From Halothiobacillus sp. (GTDB lineage Bacteria; Pseudomonadota; Gammaproteobacteria; Halothiobacillales; Halothiobacillaceae), in NCBI GenBank assembly GCA_024635755.1, contig JAGXIF010000031.1, positions 1 to 64,000 on the forward strand: a stretch of DNA of 64,000 bases. The letters run 5' to 3'. Both the position numbers and the translations under genes were made by a program. The notes beneath the pieces were generated by a model, which made no database searches, had not been told where the DNA came from, and saw only the letters and a program-made list of their open reading frames with translations. Shown here one piece after another: positions 31,709 through 42,400 of this stretch. Each line of letters opens with the position of its first letter. Positions within the stretch are counted from its first letter, which is position 1.

Positions 31709-32800
31709 ATGAAGCGAAAGCATCAACGAATCGCAGCCCTTGCGGCACTGATCCCTGACGCCACGTCCGGGGTGCCGGCCGAGGTGCAGCTGCTGCCTGC
31801 CGGCGAGTTCCGCTCCGGTGACGTCCGTCCCAAGGACGTGCCCGCCTGGATCGTCGACCGCGAGGTCGCCGACAACCTGATCGCCGCCGCTGCCCAGCGG
31901 ACCAACCCCTACGTCATCGACTTCGAGCACCAGACGCTCTACGTGGAGCTCAACGGCCAGCCTGCGCCCGCGGCCGGCTGGTTCCGTGAACTCGAATGGC
32001 GCGAGGGCGTGGGCCTGTTCGCCGTCAACGTCGAATGGACCGAGCGCGCCCGGCAGATGATCGCCGCCGGCGAGTACCGCTTTATCTCCCCCGTCTTCTC
32101 CTATGGCCCGGACGGCCGCGTCCGGCGCCTGTATCACGCCGCCCTGACTAACGACGCCGGCATCGACGGCATGGCCGCCGTGGCCGCACGCGCCGAGCAC
32201 TTCCACCCCGACCACCAACCCGACCCGGAGGAATCCGCCGTGGATGAAGAAACCCTTGCCGCGCTGGGCCTGAAGAAGGACGCCAGCGCCGAAGAGATCA
32301 AGACCGCTATCGCCGCCCTGAAAGCACAGCACGGCCACGTGCTCGCCGCACTGGGCCTTAAGGAGGACGCCGGCGAGGAAGAGATCAAGACCACCGTCAC
32401 CGCCCTGACCACGAAGGCAGGCCAGGTCGATGAGGCCAAGGAGCAGCTGGCCGCGCTGAAGTCCAGCCACCAGCCCAACGAAGTCGTCGCTGCACTGCGT
32501 GGCCAGGTCGCGGACCTGACCAAGCGCGTCAATGAGCGTGATGTCGACGACCTGGTTAAGCCGGCCATCGAGGACGGCCGCCTGCTCAAGGAACAAGAGA
32601 CCTGGGCGCGCGAACTGGGCGAGTCCAACCCGGCCGCTCTCAAGAAGTACCTCGACACCGCCCAGCCGATCGCCGCCCTCAAGGGCATGCAGTCCGGCGG
32701 CAAGACCCCGCCGGATTCCGGCGACCCGCTCTCCGATGAGCAGCGCGCCGTGGCCGGCATGTTCGGCAACACCCCCGAAGACCTCGCGAAGTACAGCTAA
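31709..32800 (+). CDS. Prohead protease/scaffold protein (Mu gpI-like)
   Basis: The product (363 residues from ATG 31709; ATG 31700 lies inside a hairpin) resembles the Mu I protease: AEVQLLPAGEFRSGDVRP, NPYVIDFEHQTLYVE, WFRELEWREGVGLFAVNVEW, GEYRFISPVFSYGPDGRV. The second half is a coiled scaffold with two ~28-residue repeats (LAALGLKKDASAEEIKTAI and LAALGLKEDAGEEEIKTTV). As in Mu, an internal start probably produces the scaffold alone. It precedes the decoration and capsid genes. Confidence 0.9.
   Translation: MKRKHQRIAALAALIPDATSGVPAEVQLLPAGEFRSGDVRPKDVPAWIVDREVADNLIAAAAQRTNPYVIDFEHQTLYVELNGQPAPAAGWFRELEWREGVGLFAVNVEWTERARQMIAAGEYRFISPVFSYGPDGRVRRLYHAALTNDAGIDGMAAVAARAEHFHPDHQPDPEESAVDEETLAALGLKKDASAEEIKTAIAALKAQHGHVLAALGLKEDAGEEEIKTTVTALTTKAGQVDEAKEQLAALKSSHQPNEVVAALRGQVADLTKRVNERDVDDLVKPAIEDGRLLKEQETWARELGESNPAALKKYLDTAQPIAALKGMQSGGKTPPDSGDPLSDEQRAVAGMFGNTPEDLAKYS
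32240..32800 (+). CDS. Nested scaffold protein from an internal GTG start (Mu gpZ-like)
   Basis: Within the protease gene, GGAGG at 32228-32232 lies 7 bp before an in-frame GTG at 32240 (VDEETLAALG...). Translation there would make a 186-residue protein containing only the repeated coiled-coil scaffold. Mu makes its scaffold Z the same way from within I. The site is at the junction between protease and scaffold, which supports it. Confidence 0.6.
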   Translation: MDEETLAALGLKKDASAEEIKTAIAALKAQHGHVLAALGLKEDAGEEEIKTTVTALTTKAGQVDEAKEQLAALKSSHQPNEVVAALRGQVADLTKRVNERDVDDLVKPAIEDGRLLKEQETWARELGESNPAALKKYLDTAQPIAALKGMQSGGKTPPDSGDPLSDEQRAVAGMFGNTPEDLAKYS

Positions 32801-32864
32801 CCCGGCGCCGCCGGGCCAGTCGACCCGTCACCGACATCAGTAAACCCGTCACAGGAGCAACGAG

Positions 32865-33266
32865 ATGCCTCTTACCAAAGACCGCAACACCCCGATGAAG
32901 GACGGCGAGCTGGTCAGCGTGCCGGTCGCCGCATCGGCCGAGATCTTCGCCGGCGGCCTGGTCGTCGCCAACGCCACCGGCTACGCCGCCCCCGGCTCGG
33001 TGGCCACCGACCTGACCTACCTGGGCCGCGCCGACGAACACGTCGACAACGGCGCCGGTGCCGACGGCGACGCGGCCGTCCTGGTCCGCCGCGGCAAGGC
33101 CTTCAAGTGGACCAATTCCGGCACGGACCCGGTCACCCAGGCCGAGCTGGGCAAGACCTGTTACGTGGTCGACGACGAGACCGTCGCCGCCAGTGACGGG
33201 ACCGGCACTCGATCGGCCGCGGGCACCGTGGTCGGCGTGGATTCCGACGGCATCTGGGTCGAGTGA
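32865..33266 (+). CDS. Capsid decoration-like protein
   Basis: The 133-residue product is beta-rich (DGELVSVPVAASAEIFAGGL, YLGRADEHVDNGAGADGDAA, GKTCYVVDDETVAA). It lies between scaffold and major capsid genes, where Mu-like siphophages carry a small structural protein of this type. It is likely a head decoration or stabilising protein. The start is an ATG behind AGGAGC. Confidence 0.75.
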   Translation: MPLTKDRNTPMKDGELVSVPVAASAEIFAGGLVVANATGYAAPGSVATDLTYLGRADEHVDNGAGADGDAAVLVRRGKAFKWTNSGTDPVTQAELGKTCYVVDDETVAASDGTGTRSAAGTVVGVDSDGIWVE

Positions 33267-33301
33267 CCCGGGGCCGCTAACAGTCGCGAAAGGAGCGAAC
33301 G

Positions 33302-34204
33302 ATGATTATCAACCGGGCCAATCTCACCGAGATTTTCAAGAACCTGAAGACGGCCTTCGCCAAGGCGTTCGAGACCGCACCCAGTAACTGGGAGAAGGTC
33401 GCCATGCTGGTGCCGTCCACCGGCAGCCAGAACGACTACAAGTGGCTGGCCAACTTCCCGCGCATGCGCAAGTGGATCGGCGACAAGGCCGTCAAGGCGC
33501 TGGAAGGCTTCGGCTACACCATCGTCAACGACGACTGGGAAGCCACCGTCGAGGTCGACCGCAACGACATCGAGGACGACAACCTGGGCATCTACGCCCC
33601 GCAGGCACAGATGGCTGGTCACTCGGCCAAGCAGCTGCCGGACGAGATCGTCTTCGAGCTGGTCAACGGCGGCTTTACCAACAAGTGCTACGACGGCCAG
33701 CCGTTCTTCGACACTGACCACGAGGTCAACGGCCAGTCGGTCAGCAACAAGGGCAGCACGGTCCTGTCCGTCGCCACCCTGGCACAGGCGCAGGCCTCCT
33801 TCGGCGCGGCCCGCACCGCGATGCGCAAGTTCAAGGACGACGAGGGCCGCCCGCTCAACATCACGCCCAACGTGCTCCTGGTGCCGCCGGCGCTCGAGGA
33901 CACGGCCAACGCGCTGATGACGGTCGACCGTCTCGAGGACGGCAAGCCGAACCCGTACAAGAACACCGCCGAGGTGGTGGTCGATGCCCGACTGACGTCC
34001 GACACCGCGTGGTTCCTCCTGGACACCACCAAGCCGGTCAAGCCGTTCATCTACCAGCAGCGCAAGCAGCCGAACTTCGTCGAGCAGACGGACCCCAGCT
34101 CCGACAACGTCTTCATGCGCAAGAAGTTCACGTTCGGCGCTGAGGCCCGCGCGGCCGGCGGCTACGGCTTCTGGCAGCTGGCCTACGGCTCCACCGGCGC
34201 GTAA
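33302..34204 (+). CDS. Major capsid protein (Mu gpT-like)
   Basis: The 300-residue product matches the Mu T family: MIINRANLTEIFKNLKTAFA, LVPSTGSQNDYKWLANFPRM, VKALEGFGYTIVNDDWEATV, DDNLGIYAPQAQMAG and a GGYGFWQLAYGSTGA end. The GAR-like arrangement follows the HK97 fold of this family. Multiple copies form the icosahedral shell. AAAGGAGCG precedes its ATG. Confidence 0.94.
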   Translation: MIINRANLTEIFKNLKTAFAKAFETAPSNWEKVAMLVPSTGSQNDYKWLANFPRMRKWIGDKAVKALEGFGYTIVNDDWEATVEVDRNDIEDDNLGIYAPQAQMAGHSAKQLPDEIVFELVNGGFTNKCYDGQPFFDTDHEVNGQSVSNKGSTVLSVATLAQAQASFGAARTAMRKFKDDEGRPLNITPNVLLVPPALEDTANALMTVDRLEDGKPNPYKNTAEVVVDARLTSDTAWFLLDTTKPVKPFIYQQRKQPNFVEQTDPSSDNVFMRKKFTFGAEARAAGGYGFWQLAYGSTGA

Positions 34205-34268
34205 TCCATCCGTAAACGGCCATGACGGTGGCTTCACGGTCGCCGTCAATGCCTGACAGGAGAACCTC

Positions 34269-34691
34269 ATGAACCAAGAGCTTTACCACCGACTGGTTGC
34301 CGTCATGGCTCAGTTCCAGGAGAGGCCCAAGGTGGCCGACGCGGCCAAGGCCGCTGGCCTGGACAAGGTCACAGCCGCCGAACGCGATGCCGCCTGGGAC
34401 GCTCATCAGCAACAGGTCGACGAGGCCGCCAAGGCGGACGAGCAGCAGGCGAACCCGCCCGACGATCCGGCCAGCGCACCGGCCGACCAGGGCGAAGACA
34501 TCGAGGGCATCTGGGTTCGTACCGTTCCCGGCGTCCGCCGCTTCCGCCGAGCCGGCATGGCCTTCAACGATGCCGGTACCGGCATCGCCCTGGAGGCGCT
34601 CACCGACGAGCAGCTGGCCGCCCTGGAGGCCGAGCCCAATCTGATCGTCGAGCGCAACACCTTTTCCGACCAGCCGGGCCAGCAGGGCTAA
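34269..34691 (+). CDS. Mu-like gp35-type head-tail region protein
   Basis: The 140-residue product has an acidic helical N-terminal half (VADAAKAAGLDKVTAAERDA) and a C-terminal domain (IWVRTVPGVRRFRRAGMAFN, TDEQLAALEAEPNLIVE) similar to the HI1506/FluMu gp35 family, in which RRAG...F is a hallmark. It follows the major capsid gene as in Mu-like prophages. Function unknown; probably structural. Confidence 0.8.
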   Translation: MNQELYHRLVAVMAQFQERPKVADAAKAAGLDKVTAAERDAAWDAHQQQVDEAAKADEQQANPPDDPASAPADQGEDIEGIWVRTVPGVRRFRRAGMAFNDAGTGIALEALTDEQLAALEAEPNLIVERNTFSDQPGQQG

Positions 34692-34694
34692 CCG

Positions 34695-35120
34695 ATGGCC
34701 TACATCACCCTGGCCGACCTGACCGAGCGCTACGGCGATGAGATCGTCCAGTGGGCCGACCGTGACAACGACGGCCAGCCCGACCCGGACTTCATCGCTG
34801 CCGTGCTGGCCGACGTGGACGCTGAGATCGATGCCCACCTGGCGGGCCGCTACAAGCTGCCGCTGACTGACATCCCTCGCATCCTGATCCGGCTGGCGAC
34901 CGCGCTCACCCGCGAACGTCTGGCCACCGCGAACGGCGCCCGCCTGGACGAGAAAGACCCGGTCCGCCGCGAGGCGGACGGGGCACGCTCGACCCTGCGG
35001 GAGATCGCTGCCGGTCGGGCACACATCGGCACTCCTCTCCCGGATTCCACGGTCGGGCGAGTGCAGATGGAGTCGGGTGGTCGGCACTGGGGACGCAATA
35101 AGTCGATGGGGTACCTCTGA
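34695..35120 (+). CDS. DUF1320 family protein (Mu gp36-like), head-tail connector
   Basis: The 141-residue product has the DUF1320 pattern: MAYITLADLTERYGDEIVQW, DVDAEIDAHLAGRYKLPLTD, RILIRLATALTRERL. The family is a head-completion/connector protein in Mu-like phages. The next gene starts at the last base of its stop. Confidence 0.86.
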   Translation: MAYITLADLTERYGDEIVQWADRDNDGQPDPDFIAAVLADVDAEIDAHLAGRYKLPLTDIPRILIRLATALTRERLATANGARLDEKDPVRREADGARSTLREIAAGRAHIGTPLPDSTVGRVQMESGGRHWGRNKSMGYL

Positions 35121-35560
35121 TGGACAACGTCCTTTCTGCCGAGGATCTGCTTCTCGATCGGCTCGGGGCGAAGCTGCCGCCAGAGGTGCATGTGCTGACG
35201 TCGGCCGAACTCGAAGGGGCGGCCAACGGCAATCACCCGACACCTGCTGCGTTCGTCGTCTTCGACGGCTACACGCCAGCCGAGGCAACGCCCAACAGCA
35301 GCGCCCAGAAACAGACCCAGCGTTGGGTCGTCATCTCGGCGGTGCGCAACGTCGCATTGGCCCGGTCAGGCCGCGCCGCCAGGCAGGAAGCCGGCCGGAT
35401 GGTCAGCCAGGTCATCGGTGCTCTCCAGGGGCACCGCTTGAGCCACGAACACAGCGTCCTGCAGATGGCCACCGCGCCCCGTCCGATCTACCGGAACGGC
35501 CTTGCCTACCTGTTCACCGCCTGGACCACCACCATCGTCACCAAACCCACAGGAGATTGA
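35120..35560 (+). CDS. DUF1834 family protein (Mu gp37-like)
   Basis: The 146-residue product resembles Mu gp37: LSAEDLLLDRLGAKLPPEVH, PAAFVVFDGYTPAEA, QRWVVISAVRNVA and a C-terminal YRNGLAYLFTAWTTTIV. Family members are tail terminator or tail-completion proteins. It overlaps gp36 by one base and precedes the major tail protein. Confidence 0.82.
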   Translation: MDNVLSAEDLLLDRLGAKLPPEVHVLTSAELEGAANGNHPTPAAFVVFDGYTPAEATPNSSAQKQTQRWVVISAVRNVALARSGRAARQEAGRMVSQVIGALQGHRLSHEHSVLQMATAPRPIYRNGLAYLFTAWTTTIVTKPTGD

Positions 35561-35563
35561 CCC

Positions 35564-36322
35564 ATGGGTATCAGCAACATCACCGAAGACTTCTCGCACC
35601 TGGGCGTGGGGGAACTCTGGCTTCGTCGCAAGGGCAGCACGGACCCGTACCGCCCGATCGGCAACGCCAACCAGCTCCAGTTCCAGATCGAGCAGAACAC
35701 GATCACCCAGGGCGAGTTCCGCAGCCCCGGCGGCGGTTCGCGCAACGAGATCAACCGCATCACCAGTGTCGCGGCCAACCTCGCGGTGTTCGACCTGTCG
35801 CCGGAGAACATCGCCATGGTCCTCTACGGCGATGCCAGCACGGTCGACGCCACCAGCGGCACGCAGAAGACCGAAACCTTCACGGCGCGCCCCGGCGGTT
35901 TGATCCCGCTGGAGTACATGAACCCGAGCAACGTCACCGTGACGATCGATCCGGCCGGGACCGCCACCGCGGCAACACTCAGCGACGACTACGAGGTGCG
36001 CGTCGGTGGCGTGTTCATCCCCGAGACGAGCGGCATCGCCGACGGCGACACCATCGAGGTCAGCTATGACCACGGCGGCCAGTACGTGATCGAGGCGATG
36101 GTGAACTCGGGCTACGAGTTCGAGGCGAGCTTCCGCGGCTACAACGAGGCGCGTCAGAAGCACTTCGCGCTGGACATGTACCGCCTGCGTTTCCCGCCGA
36201 CCGAAGGCCTGGACTGGGTGGGCGAGGAGTTCGCCACGTTGCAGACCGCACCGAAGATCCTGGCCGACACAACCAAGCCGGCCGGCAAGTCGCAGTTCTA
36301 TCGCATCTCGATGGAACAGTAA
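35564..36322 (+). CDS. Major tail protein
   Basis: The 252-residue product starts MGISNITEDFSHLGVGELWL and is beta-rich (NQLQFQIEQNTITQGEFRSP, LAVFDLSPENIAMVLYGDAS, QYVIEAMVNSGYEFEASFRG). It follows the terminator-like gene and precedes the tape measure. No sheath gene lies beside it, so it should form the tube of a non-contractile tail. Confidence 0.82.
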   Translation: MGISNITEDFSHLGVGELWLRRKGSTDPYRPIGNANQLQFQIEQNTITQGEFRSPGGGSRNEINRITSVAANLAVFDLSPENIAMVLYGDASTVDATSGTQKTETFTARPGGLIPLEYMNPSNVTVTIDPAGTATAATLSDDYEVRVGGVFIPETSGIADGDTIEVSYDHGGQYVIEAMVNSGYEFEASFRGYNEARQKHFALDMYRLRFPPTEGLDWVGEEFATLQTAPKILADTTKPAGKSQFYRISMEQ

Positions 36323-36377
36323 CCACCGCACAGACGGAGGTCCGCCCGCCCCGGGGTAACTCGGGGCGGGCCCAATC

Positions 36378-39068
36378 ATGAAAGATCTTGTCACCCGCAT
36401 CGTCATCACTGCCAAGGACCGCGCCAGCGGGACTCTGGATGGCTTGCGGCGACAGTTCACCGGGGTCCGTGGCGCGGTCGTCAAGCTGGGCGCCGCGATC
36501 GGAACCTACCTCTCGCTGCGAAGCGTGGTCGGATTCTTCACCGGCAGCGTCAAGGCAGCAGCCAGCCTCGAGGAGCAGCTCGCCACCGTTGGTGCCGTTA
36601 CCCGCGCGAGCGCGGAGGACATGGATCGGCTCAAGGCGTCCGCCGAGGAGATGGGCGCCACCACGCGCTACACCGCCACCGAATCCGCCCAGGCGATGGA
36701 AGCCCTGGGCCGGGCCGGCCTGAACACGACCGAGATCATCAGCGCGCTACCCAACGTCCTGGCGCTTGCCCAGGGCAACGGGCTCGAGCTGGCGCGCGCG
36801 GCCAGCATCATCACCAAGGCCGCGAGCGGCATGGGCGTCGCGTTCGAGGAATCCGGCCGGCTGGCGGACGTGTTCACCGCCGCCGCAGCGCGGGCGAACA
36901 CCAACGTCGAAGACCTCGCCCAAGCGTTCAGCTATGCCGCCCCGAGCGCACGGGCGGCCGGACTATCGGTCGAGGAGCTGGCCGCCTACGTCGGCAAGCT
37001 GGCCGACGCCGGCATCGATGGCAGCCGGGCGGGCACCGCGCTCAACAACATGCTGTCGCAATTCGGCAACGAATCGAGCGCCTTCTCCAAGGCCCTACGT
37101 GACGCCGGCATCTACACGGACGACTTCAACGAAGCCCTCCGGAAACTGGAGGCGGCCGGGGACAAGGGAACCGAGGCGATCAACGCCATCGGCCAGGAAG
37201 CCGGCCCGGCATTGAAGGCTCTGCTTGCCCAAGGCACAGGCAGCGTCGCGGCGCTATCCAAGGAGTTGAGCGGCGCCGAGGGCGAGGCGAACCGTGTCGC
37301 CAAGGCGATGGACAGCAACCTTAACGGCGCATTAAAGGCCCTTGGAAGTGCCTGGGAAAGCCTGAAGACCTACATCGGCGACCCGCTGCTCGAGAAGGTG
37401 AACACCGCCGCCAGGGACCTGGCCGAAACGATCCGTGGACTCGTCACCAGTGGCGCGCTCGAGGATATGCGGGCGAAGATCGTCGATGCATTCGAGCGCG
37501 GCTATGAGGCCATCAAGACGTTCCTCGGCGGCCTCGATGACGGCGAAACCCTGACCGAAAAGCTGCGCGGATCGACCGAAACCCTGATGGGGTGGTTCAC
37601 CAAGCTGGGCCAGGGGGCCAGCGTGGTGGGCAACACCATCGTCGCCGCGTTCAAGACGGTCGACAGCGTGGTCAGCGCCGTGGCGATGGGCGTGGTCGGC
37701 GCGATCACGGTTGTCCAATCGGGCGTGAACAAGCTCATCCAGGGCATGAATGCCATCGGCCTGGCGAGCGACGAGACAGTCAGGAAATCCCAGGCGCTCA
37801 ACGAAACCCTGGTCGAAACCACAAAGCAGCTGGGCGAGCGATCCGTTCAGAGCGCGAAGGATGCCGCCGCTGCGGTCGACAAGGCGGCGACCAGCATGGA
37901 GGCGCTGGCCAAAGGCAGCGACAAGGCAACCGCGGCGAACAAGAAAAACGCGGAAAGCAGCGTCGAGGCCACCAAGCAGGCCCTCGCCCTGGGCGACGAA
38001 CTCGACAAGGCTGCCGAAGCGCAGCGGAAGATGGAGGCCGCCACCGACGGCACGACCGAGGCCACCAAGCGCAATACCGAAGCGCAGAACGAACTGCAAA
38101 ACGAAACGGAGGAAACCGCCCAGGCCGCCGCGAAGCTAGAGGCCGCCTTCAAGACCCTCGGCGTCACCAGCACCACGGCCTTGAAAGAGACAGCGGCCAA
38201 GTCGCGGGAGGCCTACCAGACCATCCGTGCATCGGAGGCGCCCGTTCAGGACGTGCGCCGCGCGTTCGAGAAATACGCCCAGGCGGCCGTGGACGCCAAC
38301 GATGGCGTCGCCAGCGCGGCCCTGGAAGCCGAGGCGGCTCAGAACGGACTCAAGCTGGCAGTCGATGAGAGCGGCAAGGTCGCAACGCAGTCGATCAAGG
38401 AACTGCAACTCGCCGCGCTGGGGCTCGGGAAGGACGGGCGGATCGCAGGCGAGGAAATCGAAGCCGCCATGCTCGACGCAGCCGACGCTACCGGGCAGGC
38501 GGGATCCGCGGCCGGATCGGCATCCGGCGACTATGACGGCATGGCTGCCAGCGCGGAGCGAGCGGCCGACGCCGCGGAGCGCGCCGCGCGGGCCGAAGAG
38601 AAGACCGCGGCCGATAGCGGCCCCGGGTCATGGGGAAATCGGAGCGCGCCGGGCATCAATCCGAAGGGCCTGTCCGACGAGGACCTCGAGAAGCGGATCC
38701 GCGAAGCAGAAAACTACCGCTTCAACCTCCGATGGGGCGGCATTTGGGGTTTCGGGGCCCGCGAATACTACGAGGGCATGAAGCGCGACGAGGCGGAGAT
38801 GCTCAAGGCGGAGGAAGAACGCCGCCGGAAAGAACGAGATCAGCTCGACCAGGCAGCGGATCGCTCCGATCGGGAACGTAAGCGGCAGCCATTTAATCAG
38901 GCCCGGTTCGAAGAACAGGACACCCAGCAAACCAACCGCGGGGGCATGGCGCCGGAGCCGGTCAGGCGCGTCCGCCTCGAGATCGGTTCGTCCTCTGTCG
39001 ACGTCCCCGAGGACCAGGCCGATTCCTTTATCCGTGAACTCCGGCAAGCCGGCATGAGGGCCAGCTAA
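36378..39068 (+). CDS. Tail tape measure protein
   Basis: The 896-residue protein sets tail length. The N-terminal ~300 residues match the TP901-type tape measure domain (LATVGAVTRASAEDMDRLKA, GATTRYTATESAQAMEALGR, GVAFEESGRLADVFTAAAAR, GIDGSRAGTALNNMLSQF). A hydrophobic segment (VSAVAMGVVGAITVVQSGV) lies near residue 440 and long Ala/Lys/Glu coiled coils follow. No chaperone gene is visible between the tail tube gene and this one. Confidence 0.92.
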   Translation: MKDLVTRIVITAKDRASGTLDGLRRQFTGVRGAVVKLGAAIGTYLSLRSVVGFFTGSVKAAASLEEQLATVGAVTRASAEDMDRLKASAEEMGATTRYTATESAQAMEALGRAGLNTTEIISALPNVLALAQGNGLELARAASIITKAASGMGVAFEESGRLADVFTAAAARANTNVEDLAQAFSYAAPSARAAGLSVEELAAYVGKLADAGIDGSRAGTALNNMLSQFGNESSAFSKALRDAGIYTDDFNEALRKLEAAGDKGTEAINAIGQEAGPALKALLAQGTGSVAALSKELSGAEGEANRVAKAMDSNLNGALKALGSAWESLKTYIGDPLLEKVNTAARDLAETIRGLVTSGALEDMRAKIVDAFERGYEAIKTFLGGLDDGETLTEKLRGSTETLMGWFTKLGQGASVVGNTIVAAFKTVDSVVSAVAMGVVGAITVVQSGVNKLIQGMNAIGLASDETVRKSQALNETLVETTKQLGERSVQSAKDAAAAVDKAATSMEALAKGSDKATAANKKNAESSVEATKQALALGDELDKAAEAQRKMEAATDGTTEATKRNTEAQNELQNETEETAQAAAKLEAAFKTLGVTSTTALKETAAKSREAYQTIRASEAPVQDVRRAFEKYAQAAVDANDGVASAALEAEAAQNGLKLAVDESGKVATQSIKELQLAALGLGKDGRIAGEEIEAAMLDAADATGQAGSAAGSASGDYDGMAASAERAADAAERAARAEEKTAADSGPGSWGNRSAPGINPKGLSDEDLEKRIREAENYRFNLRWGGIWGFGAREYYEGMKRDEAEMLKAEEERRRKERDQLDQAADRSDRERKRQPFNQARFEEQDTQQTNRGGMAPEPVRRVRLEIGSSSVDVPEDQADSFIRELRQAGMRAS

Positions 39069-39430
39069 TGCAACTGGATGGAATCCAGATAGACGACGAC
39101 CTCGAGTGGGCCGACGAATTCGAGTGGAGCCCGCGGCAGGCGGCAACCAGCCGTTCGATCACGGGCACCCTGATCGTCGAGCCGAGCGCCGCCCTGGACA
39201 AGGGTCGACCGATCACCTTGACCGCGGCGAACGATCGCGCCTGGCATGACCGCGCGACGGTCGAGGCACTACGGGCAAAGACCGACCAGACCACACCGAT
39301 GACCCTGGAGCTATGGGACGGCCGAACCATGGCGGTCGGGTGGCGCTGGGAGGACACGCCGCTCGATGCAACCGAACTGTGGCCGGGCGCCGGCTACTTC
39401 GTTATTACCCTGCGTTTGAGGACCGTTTAA
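39068..39430 (+). CDS. Small tail protein after the tape measure
   Basis: The 120-residue product overlaps the tape measure stop by one base. It is beta-rich (MQLDGIQIDDDLEWADEFEW, ITGTLIVEPSAALDKGRPIT, LELWDGRTMAVGWRWED) and occupies the distal-tail position, so it is probably a tail tip component as in B3-like phages. No catalytic motif is seen. Confidence 0.72.
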   Translation: MQLDGIQIDDDLEWADEFEWSPRQAATSRSITGTLIVEPSAALDKGRPITLTAANDRAWHDRATVEALRAKTDQTTPMTLELWDGRTMAVGWRWEDTPLDATELWPGAGYFVITLRLRTV

Positions 39431-42400
39431 ATGCCGATCCAAGAAGAAAACATCAACTTTGTGGAATCGCAGGTCATGGACGATGTGCCGGAGGGCGGCG
39501 GGGCCGCCACCGGGACCGTGATCGCGGACGGCGCGATGAACAACGTCTTCAATGACATCAGCGACCTCGACCGAGCCGCCGGACGATTCAACCTCCGCAA
39601 GATTTTCCTGGCGGTTCGGGCGGTCAATAACGACCTATATGGCGGGGCGAAAAGCGTGATCACCGCGCTGCCGATAGACGATGCCATCGGCTACACCCTA
39701 TTCACCACGGACGACCCGTTCGACACGCGCGCAGATGCATCGGATCGGGTCGAATCGTATCTGTACAAAGCAGCGACCTGGCATGGCGTCCTGCACGAAA
39801 ACCACATCGCCGGCATGAGCGTCATCAATATCCTGCAGAAGGTAGGCACCGAATTGCCGCCCATCGGGAAGACGCTGACGCTGGTACAGAACGAAGGGCA
39901 GCAAGACCAGATCGAGCAATACGTCCGAGTGACGGACGTCACCGCCACGACGCGCACCTTCACCGATCAAAAAGGGGACTATGACCGGATGGTGGTGACC
40001 GCCTACCTGTCGGCACCGCTTCAGAGCGACTTCACCGGGCATTCCGCCAGCCGGATCGACGCATGGAACTATGACGCCGCCGCCAGGATTCGAGACACCA
40101 CCGTGGCCGATGCCCAACGCTACTACGGCGCACAGCCGCTGACGGTAGCAGCGAGCATCGGGGACAAGACGGTCCAGGCGCAGTCGCAATTCGCGCAACT
40201 GGTCCCGAGCGCACGAAGCGAGAAGCCGGTCTCCAACCAGACGATCAACCCGACCGTCACGCAGACACTAAGCGCCGGGACGCGGGACGTCGAGGTGGCA
40301 CAGCAGGCCCACACCTGGGCGAAGACGATCACGGCAGCCAATCGCTCCTTGAGCCTGGTGCAGACGCTGCTGCCAATCCCGGCGCCGGGGACGCTGACGA
40401 TCTCCTTCATGGTGCAGGGCAACTGGTACAGATTGACCGACAACGGCAATGGCCAGATCGAGGGCAGCGACCCGAGCGCAGGCGCCGGAACGGTCAACTA
40501 TGCCACCGGCGCGGTGAGCGTGACCCTCGGCGCGCTGCCGGACGTTGGCAGCAGCGTAATCATGATCTATGCAAGCCCGGTCCACTATGAGCAGATGGCA
40601 GGCGACCCGGACATCGATACCACCGTCGAGATCCGCCACAGCGTAGGCGAGGCGATCAAGTCGGGGACGCTTGCCATCACATGGATCGCCGGCGGCGTGA
40701 CGAAGACGGCCACCGCCGATGCCACCGGCCAAATCAGCGGGGACGCCACCGGCTACGCCAGCCAGCCAATCGGCCGATTCTGGCTGAACATAGCCGAGAC
40801 ACCCGACCCGCAGACCAAGATCGGGATCGACTACCAGCGACAGGATCAGCAGACGACCACGCTGGCGGTGAGCGCCGGCACAGACGTCGCCACCACCACG
40901 CTGGGGCAGGCAATCGAGCCAGGCAGCCTAGAGCTAGAGTGGGACACGGAGTCGATCCACAAATGGAGCGACGAGAATGTCACGTCCTATTGGACATTCG
41001 ATTCAAGCGGGAGCGCGTGGGTCGATAGACAACTCAATCGGGTCAGAAATGTCACCAGCCAAACCAAGCGGACCACGCGAAACCACCACGTCGCAGACGC
41101 TGACAGCGGCGACGGCACAGGCGACCTGCTCCAGAACGGGTCCATCGAGTACGCCACCGGCGACATCACCATCGACCTGCTGCCGGGCATGTCGGAAAGC
41201 ACCTATGACGAAACCGGCGGGGCGTGGATCGAGGCACAGAGCGACAGCACGGTCCACAAATTCACCAGCGGGATCGTCACGGCCAAGTACACCCCGGCCG
41301 GCCTCACGCCGGCAGCCATCAGCACCGAGATCCCTGTGCCGCCGCTCGAGTTCAAGATCACCCCGCGGCTGCGCGACATTCTCGCGGTTCCCGGTTCGGT
41401 CGAATTCACCTGGAATGGCAAGACCTACCAGGACCGCCAGGGCGTTATGGTCACGGACATCCAAGCGAACGGCAGCGCCACGCCGGCAGGGAGCATCGAT
41501 TACCTATCCGGCCAGGTCAGCCTCGACTATTACGCCGGAGGGAGCGGGGCCGTCAGCGTAAACAGCCTGCTCGGGATCTATGGCGAATGGCAATCAACCG
41601 GAGCGAGCTTTAGAGCAGACGCCGCGCCCATCGTCCCGCAGTCGCTGCAGGTGCTGGCGACCACGCGAGAGGGCGATCAGATCAGCGGCACGGCAGACCA
41701 GGACGGGGTCATCGCCGGGGACCGCGTGAGCGGATCGGTTAACTACCAATATGGCACCGCCCAAATCGAGTTCGGGGAGATGGTGGCCGACTCGAGCCTG
41801 ACCGCAGAGGACAAGAGCGCCGATTGGTATGACCCGGCGGACGTCGATGGCAGCGGGAACATTTGGCAGCCAGCCTTCGCGCTGCCAAGCACGGTCCGAT
41901 ACAACGCGGTCGCCTACACCTTCATCCCGGTGGATTCCGACATCCTCGGGATCGACCCGGTCCGCCTGCCATCGGACGGGCGCGTCCCGATTTACCACCC
42001 AGGCGACGTCGCCATGATCATGCACCCGCAGGAAACCGGCCCGACCACCCCGGCCGATACCGGCAGCGGCACATTCGACGTCGACCTGGGGCGGACGCGC
42101 ATCGCGTGGGTCCGAGTAACGGACGCGAATGGGGACAAGGTAACGACCGGATACACCCTCGACCGCGCCAACGGCATCGTTTCCTGGGCCGACATTACCG
42201 GCCTCGCCACGCCGGTCGTGATCCAGCACACCGTCGCGGACCTGCGGCTGATAACGGACGCACAGATCAGCGGCGAGATCACCCTGGCGCGACCGCTATC
42301 GCACGACTTCCCGGCCGACGAGTCGGTCGTCGCATCCTGCCTGCTGCATGGCGACCGCCGGGCGCGCGTGGCCGGCTCCTGGGAGGAAACCACATGGAAC

